A stretch of DNA of 39,380 nucleotides from UMGS1696 sp964430105 (lineage in GTDB: Bacteria; Bacillota; Clostridia; Oscillospirales; CAG-272): the NCBI GenBank assembly GCA_964430105.1, contig CAYSEF010000017.1, forward strand, positions 1-39,380, given 5' to 3'. Shown in pieces: positions 24,322 through 31,586 of the stretch. The translations under genes were made by a program, and so were the position numbers. Each line of letters starts with the position of its first letter. Position 1 is the stretch's first letter. The notes beneath the pieces were generated by a model. It searched no databases. It saw nothing but the letters and a program-made list of their open reading frames with translations, and was not told where the DNA came from.

Positions 24322-24606
24322 TTATTCAACGATAGCGAGAATGTCGTTCTGCTTAACGATATTGTATTCTACGCCGTCGCACTTAACTTCTGTACCTGCG
24401 TACTTGCTGGTGATTACCTTATCGCCAACCTTAACGGTCATAACAACTTCCTTACCATCAACTACACCACCGGGGCCAACTGCGATAACTTCTGCAACCT
24501 GAGGCTTTTCTTTTGCCGCACCGGGGAGTACGATACCGGTCTTAGTGGTTTCTTCAGCTTCAACAAGCTTTACTACAACTCTGTCTGCAAGAGGTTTGAG
24601 TGTCAT
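24322..24606 (-). CDS. groES: Co-chaperonin GroES (10 kDa)
   Basis: Lid of the GroEL chamber. The 94-residue protein has the family start LKPLADRVVVKLVEAEE, the mobile-loop region TTKTGIVLPGAAKEKPQ (about residues 20-36) and VKVGDKVITSKYAGTEVK. AGAAGGAG precedes the ATG. It is the first gene of the groESL operon, with a sigma-A promoter and CIRCE operator immediately upstream. Confidence 0.98.
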   Translation of the reverse strand: MTLKPLADRVVVKLVEAEETTKTGIVLPGAAKEKPQVAEVIAVGPGGVVDGKEVVMTVKVGDKVITSKYAGTEVKCDGVEYNIVKQNDILAIVE

Positions 24607-24656
24607 TTTAATTTCTCCTTCTGTATTGTAAAGTTAATTTTTATCAAATAAATCGT

Positions 24657-24683
24657 TTAGCACTCATAAGCTTTGACTGCTAA
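24657..24683. promoter_or_regulatory. CIRCE operator (HrcA site) of groESL
   Basis: TTAGCACTC (24657-24665), nine bases, then GACTGCTAA (24675-24683): the CIRCE consensus with one mismatch (GAGTGCTAA expected in the second arm). It lies just downstream of the predicted transcription start of groES, as usual for HrcA repression that is lifted by heat shock. Confidence 0.92.
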
Positions 24684-24695
24684 CCTTATGCTTAT

Positions 24696-24724
24696 ATTGT
24701 AATCCTCTTTCTCACAAAAATCAA
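24696..24724 (-). promoter_or_regulatory. Sigma-A promoter of groESL
   Basis: On the minus strand TTGATT (24724-24719), a 17-base spacer and TACAAT (24701-24696). CIRCE begins about 13 bases after the -10. Confidence 0.82.
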
Positions 24725-24801
24725 GGGTTTTTACGATAGTTTACATATTATTAACAACTATTGTAGTTCCCACATGAGCATCGAGTGCTAATTTTTCGAC
24801 A

Positions 24802-24844
24802 AAAAAACTGTCATCCCGGGAATAAGCTTCCGCAGAATGACAGT
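24802..24844 (-). terminator. Terminator of the DUF4353-type lipoprotein gene
   Basis: On the minus strand ACTGTCAT (24844-24837) pairs with ATGACAGT (24814-24807) with inner GC-rich pairs, followed by a T-run (24807-24801). Confidence 0.92.
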
Positions 24845-24858
24845 TGAATTATTATTTA

Positions 24859-25800
24859 TCAATATCTTGCTTTGAACGGCACGCCACCGACTGTTACAGT
24901 GCAATCATCGCTCTGGGCGATAGACATAACATCGAGTGCTGTGTCATGAACATCCATATCAACAGTACCGCCATTGAATTCAAGAGCACCGGCACATTTA
25001 ATTCCGTTATTATTGGAATCGATAGTTGTCGAACCACCGTTGAATCTAACAGCTGAGATAGCCTGAATAGCTTCATCATCGCTCTCAATATAAAGCTCGC
25101 CACCATTGATTTCTATGTAACCAACAATTTCGCTGTCAGTGTTAGTTGATTTGATACCATCGCCAACAGCATCGATATTTATCACGCCATCGTTAATAAC
25201 AAGGCTATCTTTACCCTTCATACCGTGGCTTACCGAGTTGATTTCGATATTTCCTCCATCGATTTTCAGAGCATCCTTTGAATAAATACCGCCGGCATAG
25301 TTTGCTTCTACAACGAGCTTTCCGCTTCCGTTAATTGTGAGGTCTTCCTTAGAAAAGATGACCGCATCGGGTTCATCATCATCAGGATTTTCAAAAACGT
25401 ACTTTGCGCCATCGGTCAATGTATTAACAGAGCCATCAGCCAGAGTAACGACAGCATCCTGTGCCTTCTTTATGACAATACACGCACCATCATCATTTGT
25501 AATGTTAGCATTATTTAAGATAAGGTCGATTTGTCCGGCATCAACGCAGTCAACATATATCTGTCCATCATTAAGAGTACCTGAAATTTCGTAGAATCCG
25601 GCTGCTGATATAGTAATCTTACCGTCCTCGCCTACATAAACCGACTGTGAATTGCACGATGCGGTATCGCCATCAAGAGTAATCTTTGTAGCACCGCTTA
25701 CAACAGTAGTTACGGAAGTATCATCAGGAGAGCATGATGTAAGAACTGTAGCTGTTGACAAAGCAAGAGCAGCGAGAAGCAAAGCGAAAATTTTCTTCAT
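24859..25800 (-). CDS. DUF4353-type carbohydrate-binding-domain lipoprotein
   Basis: Predicted surface lipoprotein, 313 residues. The signal sequence ends at lipobox LTSC (about Cys23). The rest is built of short beta-strand repeats rich in Asn, Asp and Gly (for example LTINGSGKLVVEANYAGGI, LKIDGGNIEINS, INDGVINIDAVGDGIKS), consistent with a right-handed beta-helix. This matches the family annotated as carbohydrate-binding-domain-containing protein (DUF4353). Function is unknown; such proteins often sit near CotH kinases, but none is visible here. It has its own consensus promoter and terminator. The ribosome binding site is weak, and TTACC/GGTAA can form a hairpin just before the start. Confidence 0.85.
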   Translation of the reverse strand: MKKIFALLLAALALSTATVLTSCSPDDTSVTTVVSGATKITLDGDTASCNSQSVYVGEDGKITISAAGFYEISGTLNDGQIYVDCVDAGQIDLILNNANITNDDGACIVIKKAQDAVVTLADGSVNTLTDGAKYVFENPDDDEPDAVIFSKEDLTINGSGKLVVEANYAGGIYSKDALKIDGGNIEINSVSHGMKGKDSLVINDGVINIDAVGDGIKSTNTDSEIVGYIEINGGELYIESDDEAIQAISAVRFNGGSTTIDSNNNGIKCAGALEFNGGTVDMDVHDTALDVMSIAQSDDCTVTVGGVPFKARY

Positions 25801-25882
25801 TTTATCATTTTTACCAAATAGAGGTAACCTTTCGAGTTATTTGATCGTTTTATTATGAATCATTTAGCAATGTAATGTATTG

Positions 25883-25911
25883 ATTATAACCTAAAACAAA
25901 GTGAATGTCAA
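25883..25911 (-). promoter_or_regulatory. Consensus promoter of the DUF4353-type lipoprotein gene
   Basis: On the minus strand TTGACA (25911-25906), a 17-base spacer and TATAAT (25888-25883), a perfect sigma-A promoter. The leader is about 75 nt. Confidence 0.9.
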
Positions 25912-26011
25912 GAATAATTTTACACTATTTTGCTGAATTTTGTGTGAACAGAAGCTTTTTGAAAGCTTAGATTAAAAATACCATATAAAACAAAGAAAAC
26001 CGCAACAAAAA

Positions 26012-26040
26012 CAAAAACCGCCCGATAAAAACCGAGCGGT
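26012..26040 (-). terminator. Terminator of the ribosomal protein supercluster
   Basis: On the minus strand ACCGCTCG (26040-26033) pairs with CGGGCGGT (26024-26017), then a T-rich tract (to about 26012). It lies just after rplQ, the last gene of the S10-spc-alpha cluster. Confidence 0.9.
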
Positions 26041-26063
26041 AATATATAAAGTTGTAAAACAGC

Positions 26064-26429
26064 TTATTCAGCAGCCTTAGAATCTTCGTCGATGAGCTTG
26101 ATGATAGCCATTTCAGCTGCGTCACCACGACGCGGACCAAGCTTAAAGATCTGAGTGTAACCACCGTTACGGTTAGCGTAAGCGGGAGCTATCTCATCGA
26201 AGAGCTTCTTAACAACATCTTCCTTGGTGATATATGCAAGAGCCTGACGACGGCTTGCGAGAGTATTCTTTTTGCCAAGGGTAATCATCTTTTCGGCAAT
26301 AGAGCGTACTTCTTTAGCGCGGGTAAGGGTTGTCTCGATCGAACCATTTTCGAGGAGATAAGTTACCATACCGCGGAGCATAGCGTTTCTGTGCGCTGTA
26401 GGTCTGCCGAGCTTTCTGGTACCGGGCAT
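26064..26429 (-). CDS. rplQ: 50S ribosomal protein L17
   Basis: Large-subunit protein near the peptide exit tunnel, 121 residues. The start MPGTRKLGRPTAHRNAMLRG is the family signature. The ATG at 26429 is used because AAGGAGG lies 8 nt upstream; in-frame ATG and CAA-rich codons further out would sit on or inside the ribosome binding site. It is the last gene of the cluster, after rpoA, as in other bacteria. Confidence 0.97.
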   Translation of the reverse strand: MPGTRKLGRPTAHRNAMLRGMVTYLLENGSIETTLTRAKEVRSIAEKMITLGKKNTLASRRQALAYITKEDVVKKLFDEIAPAYANRNGGYTQIFKLGPRRGDAAEMAIIKLIDEDSKAAE

Positions 26430-26457
26430 TTCCATGTCCTCCTTTTGCAAAAGTGAC

Positions 26458-26567
26458 GGTTACTGCATGGATGTAACCTATATCAAAATACAAGTTAGTT
26501 TTTTAGGGTAAGTGTAAGTGTTATTTGTTGAGCATTCGCTATAACTGATCAAGCGGGAGATATCCCG
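26458..26567 (-). other. Hairpins in the rpoA-rplQ spacer
   Basis: The 142-nt spacer holds GGTTAC/GTAACC (26458-26463 with 26473-26478) just before the rplQ ribosome binding site and CGGGA/TCCCG (26554-26567) just after the rpoA stop. Neither has a T-tract, so neither looks like a terminator. Confidence 0.7.
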
Positions 26568-26571
26568 AAGA

Positions 26572-27543
26572 TCATTCGTCATCCTTTTTAAGGTCAAGAC
26601 CGAGCGAATGAAGCTTCTGAAGAACTTCTTCGAGTGATTTTTTACCGAGGTTACGAACTTTCATCATTTCGTCCTCAGTGCGATTGATAAGATCTTCAAC
26701 CGTATTGATGCCGTCACGCTTCAGGCAGTTGAAGCTACGTACAGACATGTCAAGCTCCTCAATGGTCATCTCAAGAACTTTTTCCTTAATAGTTTCCTCG
26801 CGTTCAACCATGATTTCCGCATTCTTTGCCTCGTCGGAGAGATCGACGAACAAATTGAGATGTTCGTTGAGTATCTTGGCTCCAAGAGAAATAGCTTCTT
26901 TAGCTAAAATTACGCCGTTTGTGAGCACTTCGAGTGTGAGTTTATCATAATCGGTGTTACTTCCAACACGGGTATTCTCAACAGTATAATTTACGTTATA
27001 AACCGGGGTGTAGATCGAATCAGTGAAAATTGTACCTACAGGTGCGGAGACACCCTGATTATTCTGCTGATAGATCTGTTTGTTCTTTTCCTGAGAAACA
27101 TATCCTCTACCGTGATCAAAGGTCAGCTCCATATAGAAGCGAACATTATTTTCTACAGTTGCGATATGGAAATCGGGATTAAGAATCTCGATGTCAGCGT
27201 CCTGCTTTATGTCGCCTGCTGTGATGTCGCAAGCACCTGTTGTATCGATAACAACAGTCTTTGGTCCATCTGTATGCAGCTTAGCGGTGATGCCCTTTAC
27301 GTTGATAACGATTTCGGGAACATCTTCCTTGACGCCGGGGATGGTCGTCATTTCATGAAGTACGCCGTCAATCTTGATATTAGTAACAGCTACGCCGGGC
27401 AGGGAGCTGAGTAGCACTCTGCGGAGCGAGTTTCCGAGGGTAATACCGTAGCCTCTCTCAAGCGGCTCGATTATAAACTTTCCGTTTCTTCCGTCTTCGC
27501 TTAAATTTATTGTCGCAATATTCGGCTTTTCAATTTCTATCAT
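26572..27543 (-). CDS. rpoA: RNA polymerase alpha subunit
   Basis: Assembles RNA polymerase and contacts promoter UP elements and activators. The 323-residue protein has the N-terminal dimerisation domain (about 1-230; GYGITLGNSLRRVLLSSLPG near residue 30) and the C-terminal domain (about 255-320; LDMSVRSFNCLKRDGINTVE and MMKVRNLGKKSLEEV) joined by a charged linker. Length is normal. GGAGGG precedes the ATG. It lies between rpsD and rplQ in the alpha operon. Confidence 0.98.
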   Translation of the reverse strand: MIEIEKPNIATINLSEDGRNGKFIIEPLERGYGITLGNSLRRVLLSSLPGVAVTNIKIDGVLHEMTTIPGVKEDVPEIVINVKGITAKLHTDGPKTVVIDTTGACDITAGDIKQDADIEILNPDFHIATVENNVRFYMELTFDHGRGYVSQEKNKQIYQQNNQGVSAPVGTIFTDSIYTPVYNVNYTVENTRVGSNTDYDKLTLEVLTNGVILAKEAISLGAKILNEHLNLFVDLSDEAKNAEIMVEREETIKEKVLEMTIEELDMSVRSFNCLKRDGINTVEDLINRTEDEMMKVRNLGKKSLEEVLQKLHSLGLDLKKDDE

Positions 27544-27591
27544 TAAATAATAACCCTCCGTCTAAAATATTTGCCAAATCCACATTGTCGT

Positions 27592-27620
27592 ATTCTATTT
27601 GAATATCGTTGGTTTTGCAA
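27592..27620 (-). promoter_or_regulatory. Possible internal promoter before rpoA
   Basis: On the minus strand TTGCAA (27620-27615), a 17-base spacer and TAGAAT (27597-27592), inside a 186-nt spacer between rpsD and rpoA. It could boost rpoA and rplQ; not certain. Confidence 0.4.
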
Positions 27621-27729
27621 AACTGTTTGTGAGATCTGCTGCTCGGAATCCGATAACTGCCCAGTGAAATTCCTTAATCGTATCGTTTGAAAAACAGACG
27701 CAACGATCGGCGTATCCCACTGTGAGTTA

Positions 27730-28329
27730 TTATTTCGAGTAAAGTTCTACGATGAGCTGTTCATCTACAGGATAATCTATATCAGAACGAGCAGGCATAC
27801 GAACTACTGTACCCTTAAGAGCATCCTTTTCACGATTAACCCATTCAGGAACGATAACTGTGATAGCGTCTTCGCCAACGAATCTCTTGAACGCTGCGGA
27901 AGAACGGCTTGTTTCTTTAACTTCGATAACGTCGCCAACCTTTACCTGATAAGAGGGAATGTTTACCTTCTTGCCGTTTACGGTGAAGTGAGCGTGATTA
28001 ACGAGCTGACGAGCTTCACGACGAGTAGTAGCGAAACCGAGACGGTATACTACGTTGTCAAGACGGAGTTCGAGAAGTGAAAGAAGATTTTCACCTGTGA
28101 TGCCTGCCATCTTATCGGCTCTTTCGTAATAAGTACGGAACTGCTTTTCGAGCACGCCGTAAATGAACTTAACCTTCTGCTTTTCGTTGAGCTGAGTACC
28201 ATATTCGCTCTTTCTTGCCATACGGTTACCCTGACGCTTGTTGCTGGTCTTACCGTTATAGCCCAGAACAGCGGGAGAAATGCCCAGTGCTGCACAACGC
28301 TTAGCGATAGGCTGGTTATTCTTAGCCAT
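27730..28329 (-). CDS. rpsD: 30S ribosomal protein S4
   Basis: Primary 16S rRNA-binding protein and, in many bacteria, translational repressor of the alpha operon. The 199-residue protein has the S4 RNA-binding domain around residues 90-150 (LELRLDNVVYRLGFATTRREARQLVNH and HFTVNGKKVNIPSYQVKVGD). It lacks the N-terminal four-cysteine zinc motif (the start is MAKNNQPIAKRCAALGI), so it is of the zinc-free type. It lies 20 nt after rpsK. Confidence 0.97.
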   Translation of the reverse strand: MAKNNQPIAKRCAALGISPAVLGYNGKTSNKRQGNRMARKSEYGTQLNEKQKVKFIYGVLEKQFRTYYERADKMAGITGENLLSLLELRLDNVVYRLGFATTRREARQLVNHAHFTVNGKKVNIPSYQVKVGDVIEVKETSRSSAAFKRFVGEDAITVIVPEWVNREKDALKGTVVRMPARSDIDYPVDEQLIVELYSK

Positions 28330-28349
28330 AATCTTTTTTCCTCCTTAAA

Positions 28350-28745
28350 TTATACTCTTCTGCGCTTGGGCGGACGGCATCCGTTGTGAGGAATCGGAGT
28401 TACGTCTTTGATAAGGGTGATGTTAAGACCAGCAGTCTGGAGTGCACGAATTGCTGCTTCACGACCATTGCCGGGACCCTTTACATAAACTTCGACAGTC
28501 TTCATACCGTGGTCGATTGCACCCTTTGCAGCTGCTTCTGCTGCTGTCTGTGCTGCGTAAGGAGTATTCTTACGAGAGCCCTTGAAGCCCTGTCCACCGG
28601 AAGATGACCATGCGATTGTGTTGCCCTGTACGTCAGTGATTGTTACGATTGTGTTGTTGAAGGTCGAGCGGATGTGAGCGTGACCTGCTTCGACATTTTT
28701 GCGGTCGCGACGCTTCTTGATGACCTTCTTTACAGCTTTAGCCAT
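28350..28745 (-). CDS. rpsK: 30S ribosomal protein S11
   Basis: Platform protein of the small subunit near the mRNA exit site. The 131-residue product has the family blocks AHIRSTFNNTIVTITD, WSSSGGQGFKGSRKNTPYAA, VEVYVKGPGNGREAAIRAL and the end PIPHNGCRPPKRRRV. It lies between rpsM and rpsD in the usual order. Confidence 0.98.
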   Translation of the reverse strand: MAKAVKKVIKKRRDRKNVEAGHAHIRSTFNNTIVTITDVQGNTIAWSSSGGQGFKGSRKNTPYAAQTAAEAAAKGAIDHGMKTVEVYVKGPGNGREAAIRALQTAGLNITLIKDVTPIPHNGCRPPKRRRV

Positions 28746-28764
28746 TAGATCCTCTCTCCTTTAA

Positions 28765-29133
28765 TTATTTCTTCTTATTTGCGATAGTCTTTGCGGGACC
28801 TTTTCTTGTTCTCGCGTTTGTTTTGGTTCTCTGTCCGCGAACGGGGAGACCTTTTCTGTGACGAATGCCACGGTAGCAGTTGATTTCTGTAAGTCTCTTG
28901 ATGTTGAGAGCAACTTCACGACGAAGTTCACCTTCTACAGTGTAGTTGTTTTCGATTTCATCACGGAGCTTTGCAATATCGTCTTCGGTGAGATCCTTCG
29001 CTCTGGTATCGGGATTGATACCGGTCTTTGCAAGGATATCACTGGCGCTCTTAGGGCCAATGCCGTAAATGTAGGTAAGAGCAACCTCTACACGCTTTGC
29101 ATTCGGAATGTCAACACCGGATATACGTGCCAT
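28765..29133 (-). CDS. rpsM: 30S ribosomal protein S13
   Basis: Head protein of the small subunit that contacts tRNA and the L5 bridge. The 122-residue product begins MARISGVDIPNAKRVEVAL and ends with the basic RHRKGLPVRGQRTKTNARTRKGPAKT-type tail typical of bacterial S13. It lies 23 nt after rpmJ, the standard order. Confidence 0.98.
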   Translation of the reverse strand: MARISGVDIPNAKRVEVALTYIYGIGPKSASDILAKTGINPDTRAKDLTEDDIAKLRDEIENNYTVEGELRREVALNIKRLTEINCYRGIRHRKGLPVRGQRTKTNARTRKGPAKTIANKKK

Positions 29134-29156
29134 ATTTTTCTACCTCTCTGATAAAA

Positions 29157-29270
29157 TTATCCCTGTCTCTGCTTGTGCTTAGGATTTTCGCAGATGACCA
29201 TTACATGACCATGACGCTTAATAATCTTGCACTTTTCGCAGATTTTCTTTACGGAAGGCTTTACTTTCAC
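29157..29270 (-). CDS. rpmJ: 50S ribosomal protein L36, GTG start
   Basis: Small zinc-binding large-subunit protein of 37 residues, translated on the minus strand as MKVKPSVKKICEKCKIIKRH followed by GHVMVICENPKHKQRQG. The C-x2-C...C...H zinc ligands (Cys11, Cys14, Cys27, His32) are all present, so this is the zinc-dependent form. The start is GTG (29270-29268), with AAGGTGG about 9 nt upstream. It lies between infA and rpsM as usual. Confidence 0.95.
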   Translation of the reverse strand: MKVKPSVKKICEKCKIIKRHGHVMVICENPKHKQRQG

Positions 29271-29367
29271 AGTATTTTACCACCTTTCTCTTATTTACTG
29301 AGTCTTCTTTGCTCGACGACACCTACACAGCAGGCGTTATCGGGCGATGGGGAATGACATACAAAGC

Positions 29368-29589
29368 TCAGTTCTTTGCACGCCACGTGATTCTGCCCTT
29401 GGACGGATCGTATATAGAAACCTCAACAGTAACCTTGTCACCTTCGAGAATTCTAATATAATTCATCCTAAGCTTACCCGAAATATGCGCTGTAACGATC
29501 ATGTCATTCGGCAGCTTTACCTTGAAGGTAGCGTTTGGAAGTGCTTCTACTACCACACCTTCAAATTCAATTACATCATCCTTCGGCAA
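29368..29589 (-). CDS. infA: Translation initiation factor IF-1
   Basis: Single OB-fold protein that occupies the ribosomal A site during initiation. The 73-residue product contains IEFEGVVVEALPNATFKVKL, HISGKLRMNYIRILEGDKV and YDPSKGRITWR, the full IF-1 pattern. It is headed by its own strong promoter (29649-29678), so infA to rplQ can be transcribed separately from the upstream cluster. The 97 nt between infA and rpmJ show no clear feature. Confidence 0.97.
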   Translation of the reverse strand: MPKDDVIEFEGVVVEALPNATFKVKLPNDMIVTAHISGKLRMNYIRILEGDKVTVEVSIYDPSKGRITWRAKN

Positions 29590-29648
29590 ATGTTTCTTCC
29601 TCCCTGATCGTATTTATAAATATTTCGGTGCATAACACACCTTTATAT

Positions 29649-29678
29649 ATTATAAAGGATGTATTGCCTGTTTGTCAA
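29649..29678 (-). promoter_or_regulatory. Internal promoter before infA
   Basis: On the minus strand TTGACA (29678-29673), an 18-base spacer and TATAAT (29654-29649). It lies directly after the KOW-protein stop codon and would start the infA-rpmJ-rpsM-rpsK-rpsD-rpoA-rplQ unit. Confidence 0.85.
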
Positions 29679-29687
29679 GTAAAAAAA

Positions 29688-29984
29688 TCACTTTTTTTGG
29701 GAAATATCGTATTTCTCGCAAATTTCAGCGATTTTACTATTTGTAAAGCTGTTTAAAAGCTCTTTTATCTCCGATTCGACGAGAGCACCTACAGGCATCA
29801 AATGTGCCGGATTTTTGTGCTTTCTATCCTCTATTTTACGCAGTTCGCCATTCGCGATAACCACAGGAGATATCGGATCATCATAGTCGATATCTATGAC
29901 AAGAAACACTCTTTTTCTGTCACGACCGGTCTTTGATTTAACGACAAGCCACTTCGACAGCTCTTTGTTGCAAGTTTTCTTCAT
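29688..29984 (-). CDS. KOW-domain RNA-binding protein (L14e-like)
   Basis: Small predicted RNA-binding protein, 98 residues, matching the KOW-domain family that Clostridia commonly encode between map and infA. The N-terminal part (ELSKWLVVKSKTGRDRKRVF) reads as a KOW motif followed by a beta-barrel with DYDDPISPVVIANGELRK. Its exact role is unknown, presumably ribosome-related from its position. It lies 13 nt after map, so it is cotranscribed. Confidence 0.85.
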   Translation of the reverse strand: MKKTCNKELSKWLVVKSKTGRDRKRVFLVIDIDYDDPISPVVIANGELRKIEDRKHKNPAHLMPVGALVESEIKELLNSFTNSKIAEICEKYDISQKK

Positions 29985-29997
29985 TATATATAAGCTC

Positions 29998-30753
29998 TTA
30001 GTCTACTTTAGTGAGAAGTTCTGGGCCGTTCTCAAGAATTGCCACCGTATGTTCATAATGAGCAGAAAGTGAGCCATCCTTTGTAATAACAGTCCAGCCA
30101 TCTTTAAGCTCTTTAACTTCAGGAGCACCGAGATTGACCATAGGCTCTATTGCAATGACCATACCTCTGCAAACTCTTGCGCCTCTGCCTGCTGTACCGA
30201 AATTAGGAACATTGGGGTCTTCATGAAGATCCTGACCAATACCATGGCCGACATACTTTTTAACAGTAGAGCAACCATTTTCTACTACATAACCATCGAT
30301 TGCGGAACCGATATCACCGAGTCGAGTACCTTCAGGCTTAATAGCAGCGATACCACGATAGAAAGATTCACGAGTAACATCGATAAGCTTTTGAGCTTCT
30401 GCTGAAATCTTTCCGCAAGCAAAGGTATTAGCATTATCGCCATGATAACCGCCGATAAATGCGCCTACATCTATCTTAACGATATCGCCTTCCTGCAAAA
30501 TACGATCATTAGACGGAATACCGTGGATAACCTCATTATTTATAGAAATGCACGCAGACGCAGGGAATCCGCCATAACCGAGGAAGGAAGGCTTTGCACC
30601 GCACTTTTCGATATGGTGACGAATACGCTCATCTATCTGCTTTGTAGAAACGCCGGGACGAACCATCTCACCGCCGATAGCAAGAGCTTCACCGGAAATT
30701 CGACCCGCTACACGCATAAGTTTTATATGTTCTTGATTCTTGATAATAATCAT
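29998..30753 (-). CDS. map: Methionine aminopeptidase, type I
   Basis: Removes the initiator methionine from nascent proteins using two metal ions. The 251-residue product has the expected ligands: two Asp in KIDVGAFIGGYHGDNANTF, His in GHGIGQDLHEDP, Glu in IAIEPMVN and a second Glu near HYEHTVAI. The ATG at 30753 gives the family start MIIIKNQEHIKLMRVAGRI. A 27-residue in-frame extension from 30834 is rejected because it would cross a strong hairpin and has no family match. The ribosome binding site is weak (GGGTG). Confidence 0.96.
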   Translation of the reverse strand: MIIIKNQEHIKLMRVAGRISGEALAIGGEMVRPGVSTKQIDERIRHHIEKCGAKPSFLGYGGFPASACISINNEVIHGIPSNDRILQEGDIVKIDVGAFIGGYHGDNANTFACGKISAEAQKLIDVTRESFYRGIAAIKPEGTRLGDIGSAIDGYVVENGCSTVKKYVGHGIGQDLHEDPNVPNFGTAGRGARVCRGMVIAIEPMVNLGAPEVKELKDGWTVITKDGSLSAHYEHTVAILENGPELLTKVD

Positions 30754-30788
30754 GATATAACACCCATTTTCTATAAAAACACAGAGGA

Positions 30789-30832
30789 GAGAAACGCACA
30801 CTATTAGAAATTCAAGCAAGCGAGCGTTTCTC
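30789..30832 (-). other. Nine-pair hairpin in the adk-map spacer
   Basis: GAGAAACGC (30789-30797) pairs perfectly with GCGTTTCTC (30824-30832) in the 112-nt spacer. No T-tract follows on the transcribed strand, so it is not a typical terminator. Confidence 0.75.
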
Positions 30833-30865
30833 ACTCATGTTTTTCTTCACAGAATACCAGTTGTC

Positions 30866-31507
30866 TTAGCCCTCAAGAGCCTTGCAGGTGAGAGCAGTAG
30901 TGTCTTCGAGCTTTTCCTGACCGTAAACGATCTTGAGAAGACCCTTCTTTTCGTAGTAATCCTTAAGAGGTTCAGTCTGTTCGTGGTAAATCACGAGTCT
31001 GCTCTTAACAACTTCCGGATCATCATCTGCACGAATTGAAAGCTTTTCGCCGCATGAGCAATTTTCGCCATTCGGAGAAGGCTTGAATTTGGTGTGGAAG
31101 GTAAGACCACACTTAGGGCAAACTCTTCTGCCGCCCATACGTTCCATAATAGCTTCGTCAGCAACTTCAATAGAAATTACGTCAGTGATCTCAACGCCCA
31201 TTTCGTCGAGAGCAGCAGCCTGAGGAACAGTTCTCGGAAAACCATCGAGAATGAAGCCATTCTTGCAGTCATCCTTAGCAATACGGTTTTTGAGGATATC
31301 GATAATGATTTCATCGGGAACGAGCTTACCAACGCTTGTATAAGACTTAACGCTTTCGCCGAGTTCAGAGCCGGAAGCAATTTCTTCACGGAGAATAGCA
31401 CCGGTAGAAATTGCAGGAATAGCGTACTTTTCTGAAATAATTTCTGCCTGAGTACCCTTACCTGCGCCGGGAGCACCGAGGAGAATAAGATTGATTTTTC
31501 TTGCCAT
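30866..31507 (-). CDS. adk: Adenylate kinase, zinc-lid form
   Basis: Interconverts ATP, ADP and AMP. The 213-residue protein begins MARKINLILLGAPGAGKGTQ (P-loop), has DGFPRTVPQAAALDE in the NMP/core region, and a lid with CPKCG and CSCG, four cysteines that bind structural zinc as in many Gram-positive enzymes. The ATG at 31507 has AAAGGA upstream; a longer frame to 31594 would run back through a hairpin into secY and is rejected. The secY-adk-map order is standard. Confidence 0.97.
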   Translation of the reverse strand: MARKINLILLGAPGAGKGTQAEIISEKYAIPAISTGAILREEIASGSELGESVKSYTSVGKLVPDEIIIDILKNRIAKDDCKNGFILDGFPRTVPQAAALDEMGVEITDVISIEVADEAIMERMGGRRVCPKCGLTFHTKFKPSPNGENCSCGEKLSIRADDDPEVVKSRLVIYHEQTEPLKDYYEKKGLLKIVYGQEKLEDTTALTCKALEG

Positions 31508-31545
31508 TGTATTTTTCCTTTCTTGTATAAACGGAAAGAACGACA

Positions 31546-31575
31546 AAATGGGTAGTGATAAATCGCTGCCCATTT
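31546..31575 (-). other. Long hairpin in the secY-adk spacer
   Basis: AAATGGG (31546-31552) pairs with CCCATTT (31569-31575) and the stem extends inward to about 12 pairs with G-U pairs. On the transcribed strand it is followed by TGTCGTTCTTTCC, a poor T-tract, so it may be a weak attenuator or a processing signal. Confidence 0.65.
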
Positions 31576-31586
31576 CGTTAGAGTTA

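Noticed and set aside
24765..24791. Second complete CIRCE upstream of groES
   Set aside because: Only one arm matches; the other arm at the right spacing agrees at 3 of 9 positions.
30754..30834. 27-residue hydrophobic extension of methionine aminopeptidase
   Set aside because: It crosses a nine-pair hairpin, has no ribosome binding site, and type I MetAP normally starts where the ATG at 30753 lies.
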